From an uncultured Colwellia sp. (GTDB lineage Bacteria; Pseudomonadota; Gammaproteobacteria; Enterobacterales; Alteromonadaceae), in assembly GCA_913062815.1 (NCBI GenBank), contig CAJXWZ010000004.1, positions 124,001 through 188,000 on the forward strand: a stretch of 64,000 nt of DNA. The letters are read 5' to 3'. The notes beneath the pieces were generated by a model that was not told the origin of the DNA, did no database searches, and saw only the letters and a list, made by a program, of their open reading frames with translations. Shown in pieces: positions 47,209-56,065 of this stretch. Made by a program: the position numbers and the translations under genes. Position 1 is the first letter of the stretch. Every line of letters starts with the position of its first letter.

Positions 47209-47937
47209 CTAATCAAGTGAGGCTATTTTTTCAGCCGCTTGTTTTGCCCAAACACTATAGGCAAGTTTAGATGGGTGAAAGCCATCTTTGGCTATGTATT
47301 TATGATTAAATGGCAACTCTAATGTTAATACGGAGCAACAGTCATAATTTCTTGCGAGGTTAATCATTAACTTATTAAACTTTTGAGCACGTAAGCCTAA
47401 GCACCAATTAAGTGGGAAAGGAATGGCTGTAAATTTGTTCATAGGGGGTATGTTAGTTAATAATACGATTGGCGCCCCAAACTTAAAATTCAATAAATCT
47501 GCTATGGCTTTAAGGTTAGTCGTCCAATCTTTTACTCGCTTTAAGTGGGTAACATCATTTACGCCAACAGAAACTAGTACGTAGTCATATTTTTGTTTTG
47601 TTAAGGTTTTAAGTTCTTTGATTATATCCGCTGAAGTAAACCCTGTATTGGCTATTAAACGCCAATACACCTCATGCTTAGCAGCAAGGGTTGTTGATAG
47701 TTGTCCAGCTAAAGCATCTTTTTGCTCATCAACGCCAACACCTATGGCAGCAGAATCGCCAATAATTAATAATTTAAGAACTTTACCATCACCGCAACGT
47801 CCAGAGCGTTGACCTGAGGGCTCAGGTAAACGCAATACGGTTAATTTTACCCAGAATGCTTGTATTAAAAATATTGGTAATATCATTGCGGAGAAAGCAA
47901 AAGATAGTGTTTGCGCAAACTTTGTTATTAGCTTCAA
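47209..47937 (-). CDS. SGNH/GDSL-type esterase
   Basis: A 242-residue product with an N-terminal membrane anchor or uncleaved signal (about 8-30). Its SGNH hydrolase domain has block I LLIIGDSAAIGVGVDE with the nucleophile Ser near 63, block III VSVGVNDVTHL with Asn near 127, and block V KDGFHPSKLAY with the catalytic Asp and His near 216-219. It is probably a periplasmic or membrane-bound esterase or lysophospholipase-like enzyme. The substrate is not inferable. It is transcribed leftward alone. Confidence 0.85.
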   Translation of the reverse strand: MKLITKFAQTLSFAFSAMILPIFLIQAFWVKLTVLRLPEPSGQRSGRCGDGKVLKLLIIGDSAAIGVGVDEQKDALAGQLSTTLAAKHEVYWRLIANTGFTSADIIKELKTLTKQKYDYVLVSVGVNDVTHLKRVKDWTTNLKAIADLLNFKFGAPIVLLTNIPPMNKFTAIPFPLNWCLGLRAQKFNKLMINLARNYDCCSVLTLELPFNHKYIAKDGFHPSKLAYSVWAKQAAEKIASLD

Positions 47938-48196
47938 CCGAACTACCTCATATAGTTATTGTTTAATTAGCTTAGTGCAGTTTACATAGAGGTGCATCGA
48001 ATAGGTTGGCAAGGCTGTAGTAGTAGCGAGGGCAATTGCATATTAAGTATAACTAGATATTTAAAGAAAATTATATTTTGTGTAAAACATTTTCTACTAT
48101 ACTTTACGAGTAATATCAGTACTGTCTAATAAATCACATGGAAACCCTACTGAATAATGGTCTTAAAACGAATGTATTATTGAAAAGGAGAGAATA

Positions 48197-48664
48197 ATGG
48201 ATCATGGAAGATTACAAACATATGCGTTATCAATATGTTTTCTATCATTACTATGTGGCTCAATTGCAGCCGGATTATTTCTTATTAATGTTGTTAAAGT
48301 ATTAGTCCCAGACAGCACTATAAATCCCCATCTGTTAGCAAAATATAAATCAAATGAGCGCTTAAGAAAATACAATACCGATCATTCAGCGGTAGCTCAG
48401 TCAGCTTTAACTAATATTCCCCCAATAGCTCAACCTATGGGTTTTGCTGAAGGAGATACAGTAATTACTTCGCAACAACCTATACATTTTAGTGATAAAG
48501 AAATAGAAGTGATAAGATTGAAACAACTTGAGGCGTTATATTCCAATCACAAATTTCTCGCTATACAAAAAATTATTTTTAACGTAATAATAATGCTTAT
48601 TGGTTCTATTATTTTTGTAATTCATTGGCGTATGATGAAAAGAATTGGCAATATTAGTACTTGA
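48197..48664 (+). CDS. Hypothetical two-helix membrane protein
   Basis: A 155-residue product with one N-terminal transmembrane helix (about 10-35, SICFLSLLCGSIAAGLFLINVV) and another near the C terminus (FNVIIMLIGSIIFVIHW). They flank an approximately 80-residue polar region containing YNTDHSAVAQSALTN. The ATG is preceded by AAAAGGAGAGAATA, a very strong ribosome-binding site that supports real expression. I do not recognise the family. A second small membrane-protein gene follows 98 bp later. Confidence 0.65.
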   Translation: MDHGRLQTYALSICFLSLLCGSIAAGLFLINVVKVLVPDSTINPHLLAKYKSNERLRKYNTDHSAVAQSALTNIPPIAQPMGFAEGDTVITSQQPIHFSDKEIEVIRLKQLEALYSNHKFLAIQKIIFNVIIMLIGSIIFVIHWRMMKRIGNIST

Positions 48665-48762
48665 TAAACGATTAAAAATAAGCAAAAGTACAAAGCTTTT
48701 CCCATCTTAGCCAATCTTAAGCAACTATTTCATGGGTAATATCAATATTTCGAGGAAATACT

Positions 48763-48978
48763 GTGGGATCTGAATTAATGTCTTCGTTGATAATAAACTT
48801 CGTGGTAATTATCATTTCAATTGCCCTTATAATCCGAGGGAAATCATTAAGAGATAATAAAAGCTCGAGTGGTATTTCCGCTTCGAGTAATGATACTTCT
48901 ACAGGTACAACTTTTATTGTATGTGGGTTGCTATTGTTTCTGACTTACATTGTAAAAATTGTTGAAATGTTTATATGA
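48763..48978 (+). CDS. Hypothetical small membrane protein
   Basis: A 71-residue product with two hydrophobic helices (about 8-24 and 50-70) joined by a short Ser/Asn-rich loop (DNKSSSGISASSNDTSTG). The start is GTG at 48763, with CGAGGAAAT about 6 bp upstream. No family is recognised. It may be cotranscribed with the preceding membrane-protein gene. Confidence 0.6.
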   Translation: MGSELMSSLIINFVVIIISIALIIRGKSLRDNKSSSGISASSNDTSTGTTFIVCGLLLFLTYIVKIVEMFI

Positions 48979-49193
48979 AAAAAAACGAATAGCTGGAATG
49001 ATTGATGCCCCTAGGGGCTCGGTCAAGACTCACCAAAGATATATAGACATAGATTGCGCCTTGCGAGAACAATTTAAACTATCTTGGAAACATGTTGTTT
49101 TACATTCATATTTATCGTCCTTGAACACGTATTAAATATGTTAAAGCATTCTGTTAGAATAATAGGTTATTGATTATAGAATACCGAGACAAC

Positions 49194-50408
49194 ATGTCAG
49201 AATTTAAAGAATTTTCACTTTTAGAGTCAATAATTGACCGCGTTGGTCTGAAAGGCTATACACAGCCCACACCGATCCAAAAAGAATGTATCCCAGCGCT
49301 TATTAATGGGAATGACCTTCTTGGTATAGCACAAACGGGAACAGGAAAAACGGCGGCCTTTTCATTACCTATTATCGATAATTTTGGACGAAATAGAATT
49401 GATATCAAAGCGAAGAGCACACGTTCGCTCATACTAACGCCCACACGTGAGCTTGCCTCGCAAATAATGCAAAACATTGATGACTACTCTGATGGTTTAG
49501 GCCTCAAAACTAAGGTTGTTTATGGTGGTGTTGGAAGACAAGCTCAAGTTGACTCTATTGCACGTGGGCTTGATATTTTAGTGGCCACCCCTGGAAGGTT
49601 ATTAGATTTAATTGAAACGGGCGATATAAATTTTAAGGCGTTAGAAGTATTTGTATTAGATGAAGCAGATACCATGCTGGATATGGGGTTCTTTAACGAT
49701 GTTCAAAGCATCATATCTAAACTGCCAAAAAGCCGGCAAACATTATTGTTTTCAGCAACTATGCCCGCAGAAATAGAGATACTTGCAGAAGCCATATTAA
49801 CGCAGCCAACAAAAATTCAAATTACTGCACAAACGGTTACTATCGACTTGGTTAATCAAAGCGTTTACCACCTTGATAAATCGAATAAAGTCCCTTTATT
49901 ATTTAATATACTGACAAAACCTGACTATGAAAAAGTGCTTATCTTTTGTAAAACAAAGTATGGCGCGGACATCATAGTTAAAGAATTAGAAAAAGCATCA
50001 ATCGCTGCCGCTAGCCTTCACAGTGGTAAAACACAAGCCGTTAGGGAAGAAACGTTACAAAACTTTAAAGAGTCAACTTTAAGAGTGTTAGTGGCAACAG
50101 ATGTTGCTGCGCGTGGTATTGATGTTGATAATATATCGTTAGTTATTAACTATAATCTTCCTGAAGATCCAAGAAACTACATACACCGTATCGGACGAAC
50201 GGCTCGTGCCGGGAAAAGTGGAATGGCAATTACATTTGCTGTAGAAAATGATATGAGGCAATTAACTACTATTGAAAATAGCATAGGACAAGTTATTCCT
50301 GTTGTTACAGAACAGCCTTTCCATAAAGAGTTTTCAAAAGCGGTTAAACAAGTCAAGAACAAAAAAAAGGCGAAAAAAACAAATAGAACAAGAACAAAAA
50401 ACAAATAA
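49194..50408 (+). CDS. DEAD-box ATP-dependent RNA helicase
   Basis: RNA helicase of 404 residues with all core motifs: Q motif GYTQPTPIQ, motif I AQTGTGKTAAF near 47, Ia PTRELASQI, II VLDEADTMLDMGF near 155, III SATMP, V VLVATDVAARGIDV and VI YIHRIGRTARAG near 340. A short Lys/Arg-rich tail ends the protein. It resembles the RhlE group. The open frame begins at a TTG at 49170; the ATG at 49194 with CCGAGA upstream is the better start. A leader of about 215 bp contains the palindrome GCCCCTAGGGGC near 49009-49020. Several DEAD-box genes are cold-induced in psychrophiles, but nothing here shows it directly. Confidence 0.92.
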   Translation: MSEFKEFSLLESIIDRVGLKGYTQPTPIQKECIPALINGNDLLGIAQTGTGKTAAFSLPIIDNFGRNRIDIKAKSTRSLILTPTRELASQIMQNIDDYSDGLGLKTKVVYGGVGRQAQVDSIARGLDILVATPGRLLDLIETGDINFKALEVFVLDEADTMLDMGFFNDVQSIISKLPKSRQTLLFSATMPAEIEILAEAILTQPTKIQITAQTVTIDLVNQSVYHLDKSNKVPLLFNILTKPDYEKVLIFCKTKYGADIIVKELEKASIAAASLHSGKTQAVREETLQNFKESTLRVLVATDVAARGIDVDNISLVINYNLPEDPRNYIHRIGRTARAGKSGMAITFAVENDMRQLTTIENSIGQVIPVVTEQPFHKEFSKAVKQVKNKKKAKKTNRTRTKNK

Positions 50409-50500
50409 TGACGGGCATAAATTAGCCAACTAAAGGTTTTCAGCTAGACTACAAATATCACCTAATCTCACGATGCGTTAGACACAAGTTAGTTTGCACA

Positions 50501-50543
50501 AAAAAATCACTTAAGTAGACAAGTAGTCTTTCTTTAAGTGACT
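50501..50543 (-). terminator. Rho-independent terminator after tRNA-Pro
   Basis: TCACTTAA (50507-50514) pairs with TTAAGTGA (50534-50541) with an additional inner GAC/GTC pairing. Read leftward it is followed by six or seven T residues, 20 bp past the tRNA 3' end. Confidence 0.8.
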
Positions 50544-50561
50544 GTTTTATATAAAAGAAGA

Positions 50562-50638
50562 TGGTCGGAGTAGCAAGATTCGAACTTGCGACCTCACGTC
50601 CCCCAGACGCACGCGCTACCAAGCTGCGCTATACCCCG
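50562..50638 (-). tRNA. tRNA-Pro (anticodon GGG)
   Basis: The 77-nt cloverleaf reads leftward. The acceptor arm CGGGGTA pairs with TACTCCG, followed by discriminator A and an encoded CCA (50562-50564). The D-arm is GCGC...GCGC with AGCTTGGTA. The anticodon loop is CTGGGGG with anticodon GGG, and the T-arm is GCAAG-TTCGAAT-CTTGC. C1 pairing with G72 is a proline tRNA hallmark. A terminator follows. Confidence 0.95.
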
Positions 50639-50809
50639 ACGTACAAAATACTACTAGACTTACTATTAAATAATTTATGTATAATCTAGGGGTGATTACC
50701 TAGCAGAGTCTTATTTTGCGAAGCTTATATTAATGATTTATGGCGTTAATGCAACGACAATTAGTTAATAAAGTCGTTAATCATTGTTAATTGCTTAACT
50801 ACTGTGCAA

Positions 50810-52537
50810 TTAGTTGCTCACTTGGTTATTTTGTTCACTAAAACGCTTAATAAAATGAACTCCATCAATCATTAATGGAAAATCTTTATTTACGGTGATC
50901 GGGGCAGCTAATTGGCTAGAGTAACTTTGAAAATTACCATTTTGATCAATAAAAACTGACTTGTCCTTGTTAAATACCATCAAACCTTGGCTTGAAGTAT
51001 TGGCAATAACACGGTCTTTGTTTAGTTTTATTAAATTAGTGCCATTCAATTTATTTTTTGCACTCACATCACACGACAACCAATTGCTCAATAATGTTGA
51101 CTGTACATCCATATGACTGGTTAATTTATTAAAAACATAGTTGCTGCTTTTATCATTTGAATTTTGCTGAGGAGCAACTAACAAAGCGGTTTTTGTCAAT
51201 AATCGAGTATCTTCATCCTTATTACCGATAGAGCTTATCCATATAATATCTTTTTGCTTTTTATGCTGTTGTGCCAGTAATAAAGCATCAACAAATAATT
51301 CGAATTGATATTTATTATTTAACGGGCTGTTTCCAACTTTTGAGTTTTTAAAATAAATTAGGTGTAAGCCTGGCTGTCTATTATTGAGTTTATTAGCAAA
51401 AATTAGACTGGATATATCGTTCAATTGGTTATGTTGTAAAAATAAAGATGCAAACCAAAGCGAGTTATCGTCTTCATTCTCATGGCCGTCAGCTGTAATT
51501 AAAGTCATTGAACTTGCCAACTTGTTAGCATTTATTGCTTGAAATAATAAAGGACTAGCTTGCTGAGACAGAATATCTTGCTGGTAAATACTCGGTAAAG
51601 AATAGAACAAATTAAACCAAGCATCTTCAACTAGTGCAGTATCTACGTGATTATTTAGTTGATAATTATTGGTCGTGATACGGCGATTAAAGTGCTGTAT
51701 TTGACGTTCTGTTAATTGATCGTCGGTTAGCACTATAAAGACAGACTGTGTTGTATTTACTTGTGTGCACTGACCATTAGATATCTGTGGGTATTGCGGA
51801 ATTTCATGCGTAAATGATAATGGGCTTGTTCGACGTTCAATATAATCATCAACATCAAATAACCCATACTTTGTTAACAATGTTTTTGCTGTGGCAGGGT
51901 AAGATAAAGGTAAAACAGTATCTTGTCGCAATACATCGTAATCTAAGTTGGCGTCAGCCCAAATATGGGTTATATGACTAAAAAAGAATGCTAAGACCAA
52001 AGTAGCAATAACAAATCGTGCAAAAATAGTTCGTTGTAGTTGTTTTAAGTGCTTCCAGGCATAGTTACTAATAGTAAATTCAAACGCTAATATCAGTATT
52101 GCTAATATGCCACTTGCGGTATAAAAAATAGGGTTCTGCTGGGCAATTTCTTTAATTAAACCTATTATTTGAGTGCTTGATGAAGCGCTTAAATGATAAC
52201 CTAATCGGCTATAAATAAAACCATCAAGTAATAACAGTAATAAGCCGAAAGCGAATATAATAGAGCCACTGGTACGAATTACTTGTGTATTTGGCCAAAT
52301 AATTGTTAATGGAAATAATATCAGCACAAAACTCATGAAAGTGAGAAATGCGGTATGGCTGACCCAAGTGGTTACTAAATAAACTTGCCCGAGAAACGTA
52401 TCTGGTGCTGTTTCGCTAAAAAGGTAAAAGGAGGAGAGGGCAATTGCCGCTATAATATTGAAAAATGTGAACCAATGGCTCCAACTGATTAAATGTAATA
52501 GTTTTTTACTATAGCTTTTTGTATCAAATGAAACCAT
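50810..52537 (-). CDS. yejM: DUF3413 inner-membrane sulfatase-like protein (YejM/PbgA/LapC)
   Basis: In E. coli this protein senses periplasmic-leaflet LPS and controls LpxC degradation through LapB. The 575-residue product has five predicted N-terminal transmembrane helices (about 20-190, DUF3413). A periplasmic linker with DANLDYDVLRQDTVLPLSYP leads into a sulfatase-fold domain (VFIVLTDDQLTERQIQHFNRR onward) that appears catalytically degenerate, as in PbgA. It lies 46 bp downstream of yejL and is divergent from yejK, the same arrangement as in E. coli, which supports the assignment. Confidence 0.9.
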   Translation of the reverse strand: MVSFDTKSYSKKLLHLISWSHWFTFFNIIAAIALSSFYLFSETAPDTFLGQVYLVTTWVSHTAFLTFMSFVLILFPLTIIWPNTQVIRTSGSIIFAFGLLLLLLDGFIYSRLGYHLSASSSTQIIGLIKEIAQQNPIFYTASGILAILILAFEFTISNYAWKHLKQLQRTIFARFVIATLVLAFFFSHITHIWADANLDYDVLRQDTVLPLSYPATAKTLLTKYGLFDVDDYIERRTSPLSFTHEIPQYPQISNGQCTQVNTTQSVFIVLTDDQLTERQIQHFNRRITTNNYQLNNHVDTALVEDAWFNLFYSLPSIYQQDILSQQASPLLFQAINANKLASSMTLITADGHENEDDNSLWFASLFLQHNQLNDISSLIFANKLNNRQPGLHLIYFKNSKVGNSPLNNKYQFELFVDALLLAQQHKKQKDIIWISSIGNKDEDTRLLTKTALLVAPQQNSNDKSSNYVFNKLTSHMDVQSTLLSNWLSCDVSAKNKLNGTNLIKLNKDRVIANTSSQGLMVFNKDKSVFIDQNGNFQSYSSQLAAPITVNKDFPLMIDGVHFIKRFSEQNNQVSN

Positions 52538-52583
52538 TGAGAGCAGTTCTTCTTATTATGTCGACAAATTTATGAAATAAAAA

Positions 52584-52802
52584 CTAGTGAGTTTTTTGAA
52601 TAGATTGATTTAATGCACGCGTGAAATTGTCTACAATAGCACTTTGCTTATCTGCCGGGATCTTACTTATAACATTAGTTACAGTATTTCCTAGGCACAT
52701 AAGTGCTAAATCGGTTGTTGCTGATTCTTTAACAAGAACTTCCATTAACTCTTGGATAATTTTTTCTACACGTTCATTGGAGTATTTAGATACAATGGGC
52801 AT
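52584..52802 (-). CDS. yejL: DUF1414 family protein YejL
   Basis: Small 72-residue cytoplasmic protein of unknown function. The sequence [20 protein letters not shown] and the central [15 protein letters not shown] match the YejL/DUF1414 family in length and sequence. It sits between yejM (downstream, same strand) and divergent yejK, as in enterobacteria and vibrios. Confidence 0.92.
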   Translation of the reverse strand: MPIVSKYSNERVEKIIQELMEVLVKESATTDLALMCLGNTVTNVISKIPADKQSAIVDNFTRALNQSIQKTH

Positions 52803-52889
52803 AATGACACTTAATTGCTGATGATAAATAGTATTTTCTTAGTTTATCAAATGCCTGGACAATATACTAATATATAGACCTTTATAACT

Positions 52890-53984
52890 ATGAGTTTAAT
52901 CATTTCGAATATTGCATTACATTTTATATCCAAAAAAACTGAATCAGGTGAAGTTTCAGTACGCTTTGGGCCTGAAAATATTGAAGTAGGTAGCAAAATC
53001 ACCGCTTTTGTTGATGGCTTACATACCATCTATAATGGTAAAGGCTCTAAAGCCTACGGTAGCTTTTCGGCAATGCCTGCAGAAGGAAACAGTGAAGGTG
53101 ACGGTGAAAATACCTCTGCACGTTTTGTTGATTTAATGGAAAGTTATTTCGCTGAAAAGCAGAGCTTTTATCAATTTAGTACACAATCAGCAAATACCCT
53201 TAAAAATGAAATTGAAAAGTATGACCTTGAAGAAAGCGGATATTTAGTTGTTTGTCATTATGAATTTATGGGCGGTAGATACCTACTTGTTGCGGTAATT
53301 CCTGTTTCTGAACATTACAGCGTAGACGGTGAATTGAATATCTCTGCAGATCAGCACCTAGATATCAATAAACTTCAACTCGCTGCTCGCATTGATTTAT
53401 TTGACTACCAACAAAATGCCAGTGGTAATCGTTATATTTCTTTTATTAAAGGTCGAGCTGGTCGTAAAGTTTCTGACTTCTTTCTTGACTTCTTAGGTTG
53501 TGAAGAGGGTTTAAATGCTAAAGAGCAGACACAAACGTTAGTTCAGGCTGTAGAAGATTATGTTGCCGTTAATCAACTTGATGCTGGTGAAAAACAACAA
53601 ACTCGGAAAGAGTTATTAAGTTATTGTAAAGAGCAAAAAGCTAGTTCTCAAGATGTGTCTATGCAAGAAGTAGGTAAAGTCATAGGTCACACCACAACAG
53701 ACTCCAGTGGTAATGAGCAAGATTTTTACCAATTTTGTCAACAACAATCTTATCCCCTTGAAGAGTCTTTTCCTCATGATCAAACAGTGGTTAATAAAAT
53801 CACAAAATACTCTGGATATGGCAATGGTATAAGTTTAAGTTTTGAGCGTAGCCACTTTGGTCAAGATGTAGTTTATAATCCTCATAACGACTCAATTACC
53901 CTTTTTAAAGTTCCACCCAATTTGAAAGAGCAATTACAAGCATTGTTGTCGTCAAATGACAAAGATGAAATTACTGACGAATAA
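52890..53984 (+). CDS. yejK: Nucleoid-associated protein NdpA/YejK
   Basis: YejK is a nucleoid-associated protein that interacts with topoisomerases in E. coli. The 364-residue product matches the family in length, with the opening MSLIISNIALHFISKKTE, the region ESGYLVVCHYEFMGGRYLLVAVIP near 115, and RYISFIKGRAGRKVSDFFLDFLGC near 185. The C-terminal DSITLFKVPPNLKEQL closes it. It is divergent from yejL-yejM with about 90 bp between start codons. Confidence 0.94.
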   Translation: MSLIISNIALHFISKKTESGEVSVRFGPENIEVGSKITAFVDGLHTIYNGKGSKAYGSFSAMPAEGNSEGDGENTSARFVDLMESYFAEKQSFYQFSTQSANTLKNEIEKYDLEESGYLVVCHYEFMGGRYLLVAVIPVSEHYSVDGELNISADQHLDINKLQLAARIDLFDYQQNASGNRYISFIKGRAGRKVSDFFLDFLGCEEGLNAKEQTQTLVQAVEDYVAVNQLDAGEKQQTRKELLSYCKEQKASSQDVSMQEVGKVIGHTTTDSSGNEQDFYQFCQQQSYPLEESFPHDQTVVNKITKYSGYGNGISLSFERSHFGQDVVYNPHNDSITLFKVPPNLKEQLQALLSSNDKDEITDE

Positions 53985-54011
53985 TAAGACTAAACATATT
54001 TACAAGTTTGA

Positions 54012-54085
54012 TTACGCGTTACCTTTGACTATATGTTATTGGTTGTAAATCAATGATGTATAGTCACAAGGCAAACCAAGCGTAA
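54012..54085. repeat. 74-bp imperfect inverted repeat upstream of pyrC
   Basis: Left arm 54012-54033 (TTACGC...TGACTATA) can pair with right arm 54059-54085 (TATAGTCA...GCGTAA) with small bulges. An inner ATTG/CAAT hairpin lies at the tip. No T-run follows. It could be a small MITE-like remnant, a yejK mRNA 3' stem or a pyrC leader structure. Confidence 0.5.
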
Positions 54086-54113
54086 ATTCTGAAAAAGCAA
54101 AATGAGAAATATC

Positions 54114-55163
54114 ATGACAAATAAATCCGAGATAAACACCATAACAATTACCCGACCAGATGATTGGCATGTACATTTACGCGACGGTGATGTACTACAC
54201 AATACAGTAGCAGATATTAGTCGGTATTTTGGCCGAGCTATAGTGATGCCTAACCTTGTACCACCAGTGACAAACGCTAAGTTAGCTAAAAATTATTATG
54301 ACCGAATCATGGCAGCTAAACCCAGTACTACTTTCAAACCATTAATGGTGTTGTATTTAACAGATACTACAAGCTGTGAAGATATCATTGAAGCAAAAGA
54401 GTCTGGTATAGTTTTTGCGGCAAAATTATACCCTGCAGGTGCAACAACTAATTCTTCTTCAGGTGTTACTGATATTGCTAAAATGAAAGATGTATTTGCT
54501 GCGATGCAAAGTGTTGGTATGCCTTTATTGATTCATGGTGAAGTGACAACTGACAACATTGATATTTTTGATCGTGAACAAGTTTTCATTGATACTATAT
54601 TAGCACCGCTGGTTGCCAATTATCCTGATTTGAAAATTGTCTTGGAGCATATTACCACTAAAAATGCGGTGGATTTTGTCCAAAGTGCTAGTGATAATGT
54701 TGCCGCTACCATTACGGTACATCACTTGTTGTATAACCGTAATCATATGCTAGTAGGTGGCATCCGCCCACATTATTACTGTTTACCCATTTTAAAACGT
54801 AACATTCATCAACAAGCATTAATTGAGGCTGCAACCAGTGGCAGTGACAAGTTCTTTTTAGGAACAGACTCTGCACCACACGCACAGCATGCCAAAGAAT
54901 CGAGTTGTGGTTGCGCGGGTTCTTATACTGCACATGCAGCAATAGAGCTATACGCCGAGGTTTTTGAAAATGAAAATGCATTAGATAAACTTGAAGCATT
55001 CGCTAGTTTAAATGGCCCAGCTTTTTATCAATTACCCGTTAATTCTGATAAAATCACTTTATCAAAAACAAGTTGGGAAGTTCCAGCAACAATGAATTTT
55101 GGTAATGATGTTGTTGTACCAATCCGTAGTGAAGATACTATTGCTTGGCAGGTTGAAGATTAA
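54114..55163 (+). CDS. pyrC: Dihydroorotase, class II
   Basis: PyrC cyclises carbamoyl aspartate to dihydroorotate in pyrimidine synthesis. The product (349 residues from the ATG at 54114; an ATG at 54102 adds four) shows the zinc-binding [15 protein letters not shown]. It also has the carboxylated-Lys region [16 protein letters not shown] near 102, [10 protein letters not shown] near 140, [33 protein letters not shown] and [20 protein letters not shown]. All fit the short class II enzyme of gammaproteobacteria. It is cotranscribed with a PTPS-like gene 20 bp downstream. Confidence 0.96.
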   Translation: MTNKSEINTITITRPDDWHVHLRDGDVLHNTVADISRYFGRAIVMPNLVPPVTNAKLAKNYYDRIMAAKPSTTFKPLMVLYLTDTTSCEDIIEAKESGIVFAAKLYPAGATTNSSSGVTDIAKMKDVFAAMQSVGMPLLIHGEVTTDNIDIFDREQVFIDTILAPLVANYPDLKIVLEHITTKNAVDFVQSASDNVAATITVHHLLYNRNHMLVGGIRPHYYCLPILKRNIHQQALIEAATSGSDKFFLGTDSAPHAQHAKESSCGCAGSYTAHAAIELYAEVFENENALDKLEAFASLNGPAFYQLPVNSDKITLSKTSWEVPATMNFGNDVVVPIRSEDTIAWQVED

Positions 55164-55183
55164 GTTTCAGGAGAAAAGTTAAG

Positions 55184-56065
55184 ATGCAGTTATTTGTTGA
55201 TGACCTTACAGTGATAGATTTCTCCTATCTTTGTAAAGAGCGTGGTGTTGTAGGTGAAAGTTGGATAGTAGATGTACTGTTAGATGGCTCATTAAATGAA
55301 CAGTCTATGGTGCTTGATTTCGCCATTGTTAAAAAACAGATCAAAGCGATAATCGATGATGCGGTAGATCATAAGCTTTTATTACCAATACAAGAAAAGT
55401 CATTAACGATTAATGAATCAACATACCATGATGGGCACTTAACATTAGATTTTATTAGTGAGCGTGCAAGTTACTATCTACAATCGCCTAGTTGTGCCTT
55501 TGCGCAGATAAATTGTTTAACAATATCTATCGCGTCAGTTACGGATTATCTAAATAAGATTATTCTGGCCGAACTACCAAATAATGTGCAAGGATTAACG
55601 TTAACGTTACGGCCTGAAAACATTGCCGATGATTATTACCATTATACCCATGGTCTAAAACTTCATGATGGTAATTGTCAACGTATCGCACATGGTCATC
55701 GTTCTAAAATTCAAATATTTGTTGATGGTACTAAGAATAAAGCATTAGAAAACAAATGGTGTCTGCGTTGGCAGGACATCTATATTGCTAGTGAAGCGGA
55801 CCGCGTTTCAAAGAATGAAATTCAACTTTCTACAAGCGCTCTGTCAAATTTAACACCCGATCATCAATTCTTTAGTTATACCGCACCACAAGGTCGATTT
55901 GATATCGCAGTAGAAACTTCGGTACTTGATATTGTTGACTGTGATTCAACGGTAGAGTTACTCGCTGACTTTATCGCTAGACAATTAAAGCAGGAATGCC
56001 CCACTAATACTGTAAAAGTAATAGCGTACGAAGGTGTAGCTAAAGGGGCAATCGTAAGTGTTTAA
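55184..56065 (+). CDS. 6-pyruvoyl-tetrahydropterin synthase/QueD-like protein with rearranged halves
   Basis: The 293-residue product resembles the PTPS/QueD fold twice. The first half has GESWIVDVLLDGSLNEQSM, MVLDFAIVKKQIKAIID and AVDHKLLLP, which correspond to the strand, DF and Asp-His parts of QueD, but lacks the HGH zinc ligands. The second half has HDGNCQRIAHGHRSKIQIF with the Cys and HGH zinc-site motif, then STVELLADFIARQLKQ and VIAYEGVAKGA matching the QueD C terminus. Catalytic parts are therefore spread over two repeats. No signal peptide. A role in pterin or 7-deazaguanine chemistry is possible but not established. The stop overlaps the start of the M23 gene by eight bases. Confidence 0.75.
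   Translation: MQLFVDDLTVIDFSYLCKERGVVGESWIVDVLLDGSLNEQSMVLDFAIVKKQIKAIIDDAVDHKLLLPIQEKSLTINESTYHDGHLTLDFISERASYYLQSPSCAFAQINCLTISIASVTDYLNKIILAELPNNVQGLTLTLRPENIADDYYHYTHGLKLHDGNCQRIAHGHRSKIQIFVDGTKNKALENKWCLRWQDIYIASEADRVSKNEIQLSTSALSNLTPDHQFFSYTAPQGRFDIAVETSVLDIVDCDSTVELLADFIARQLKQECPTNTVKVIAYEGVAKGAIVSV

Noticed and set aside
49009..49020. GCCCCTAGGGGC as a terminator before the DEAD-box gene
   Set aside because: A short palindrome with no real loop and no T-run; too little to call.
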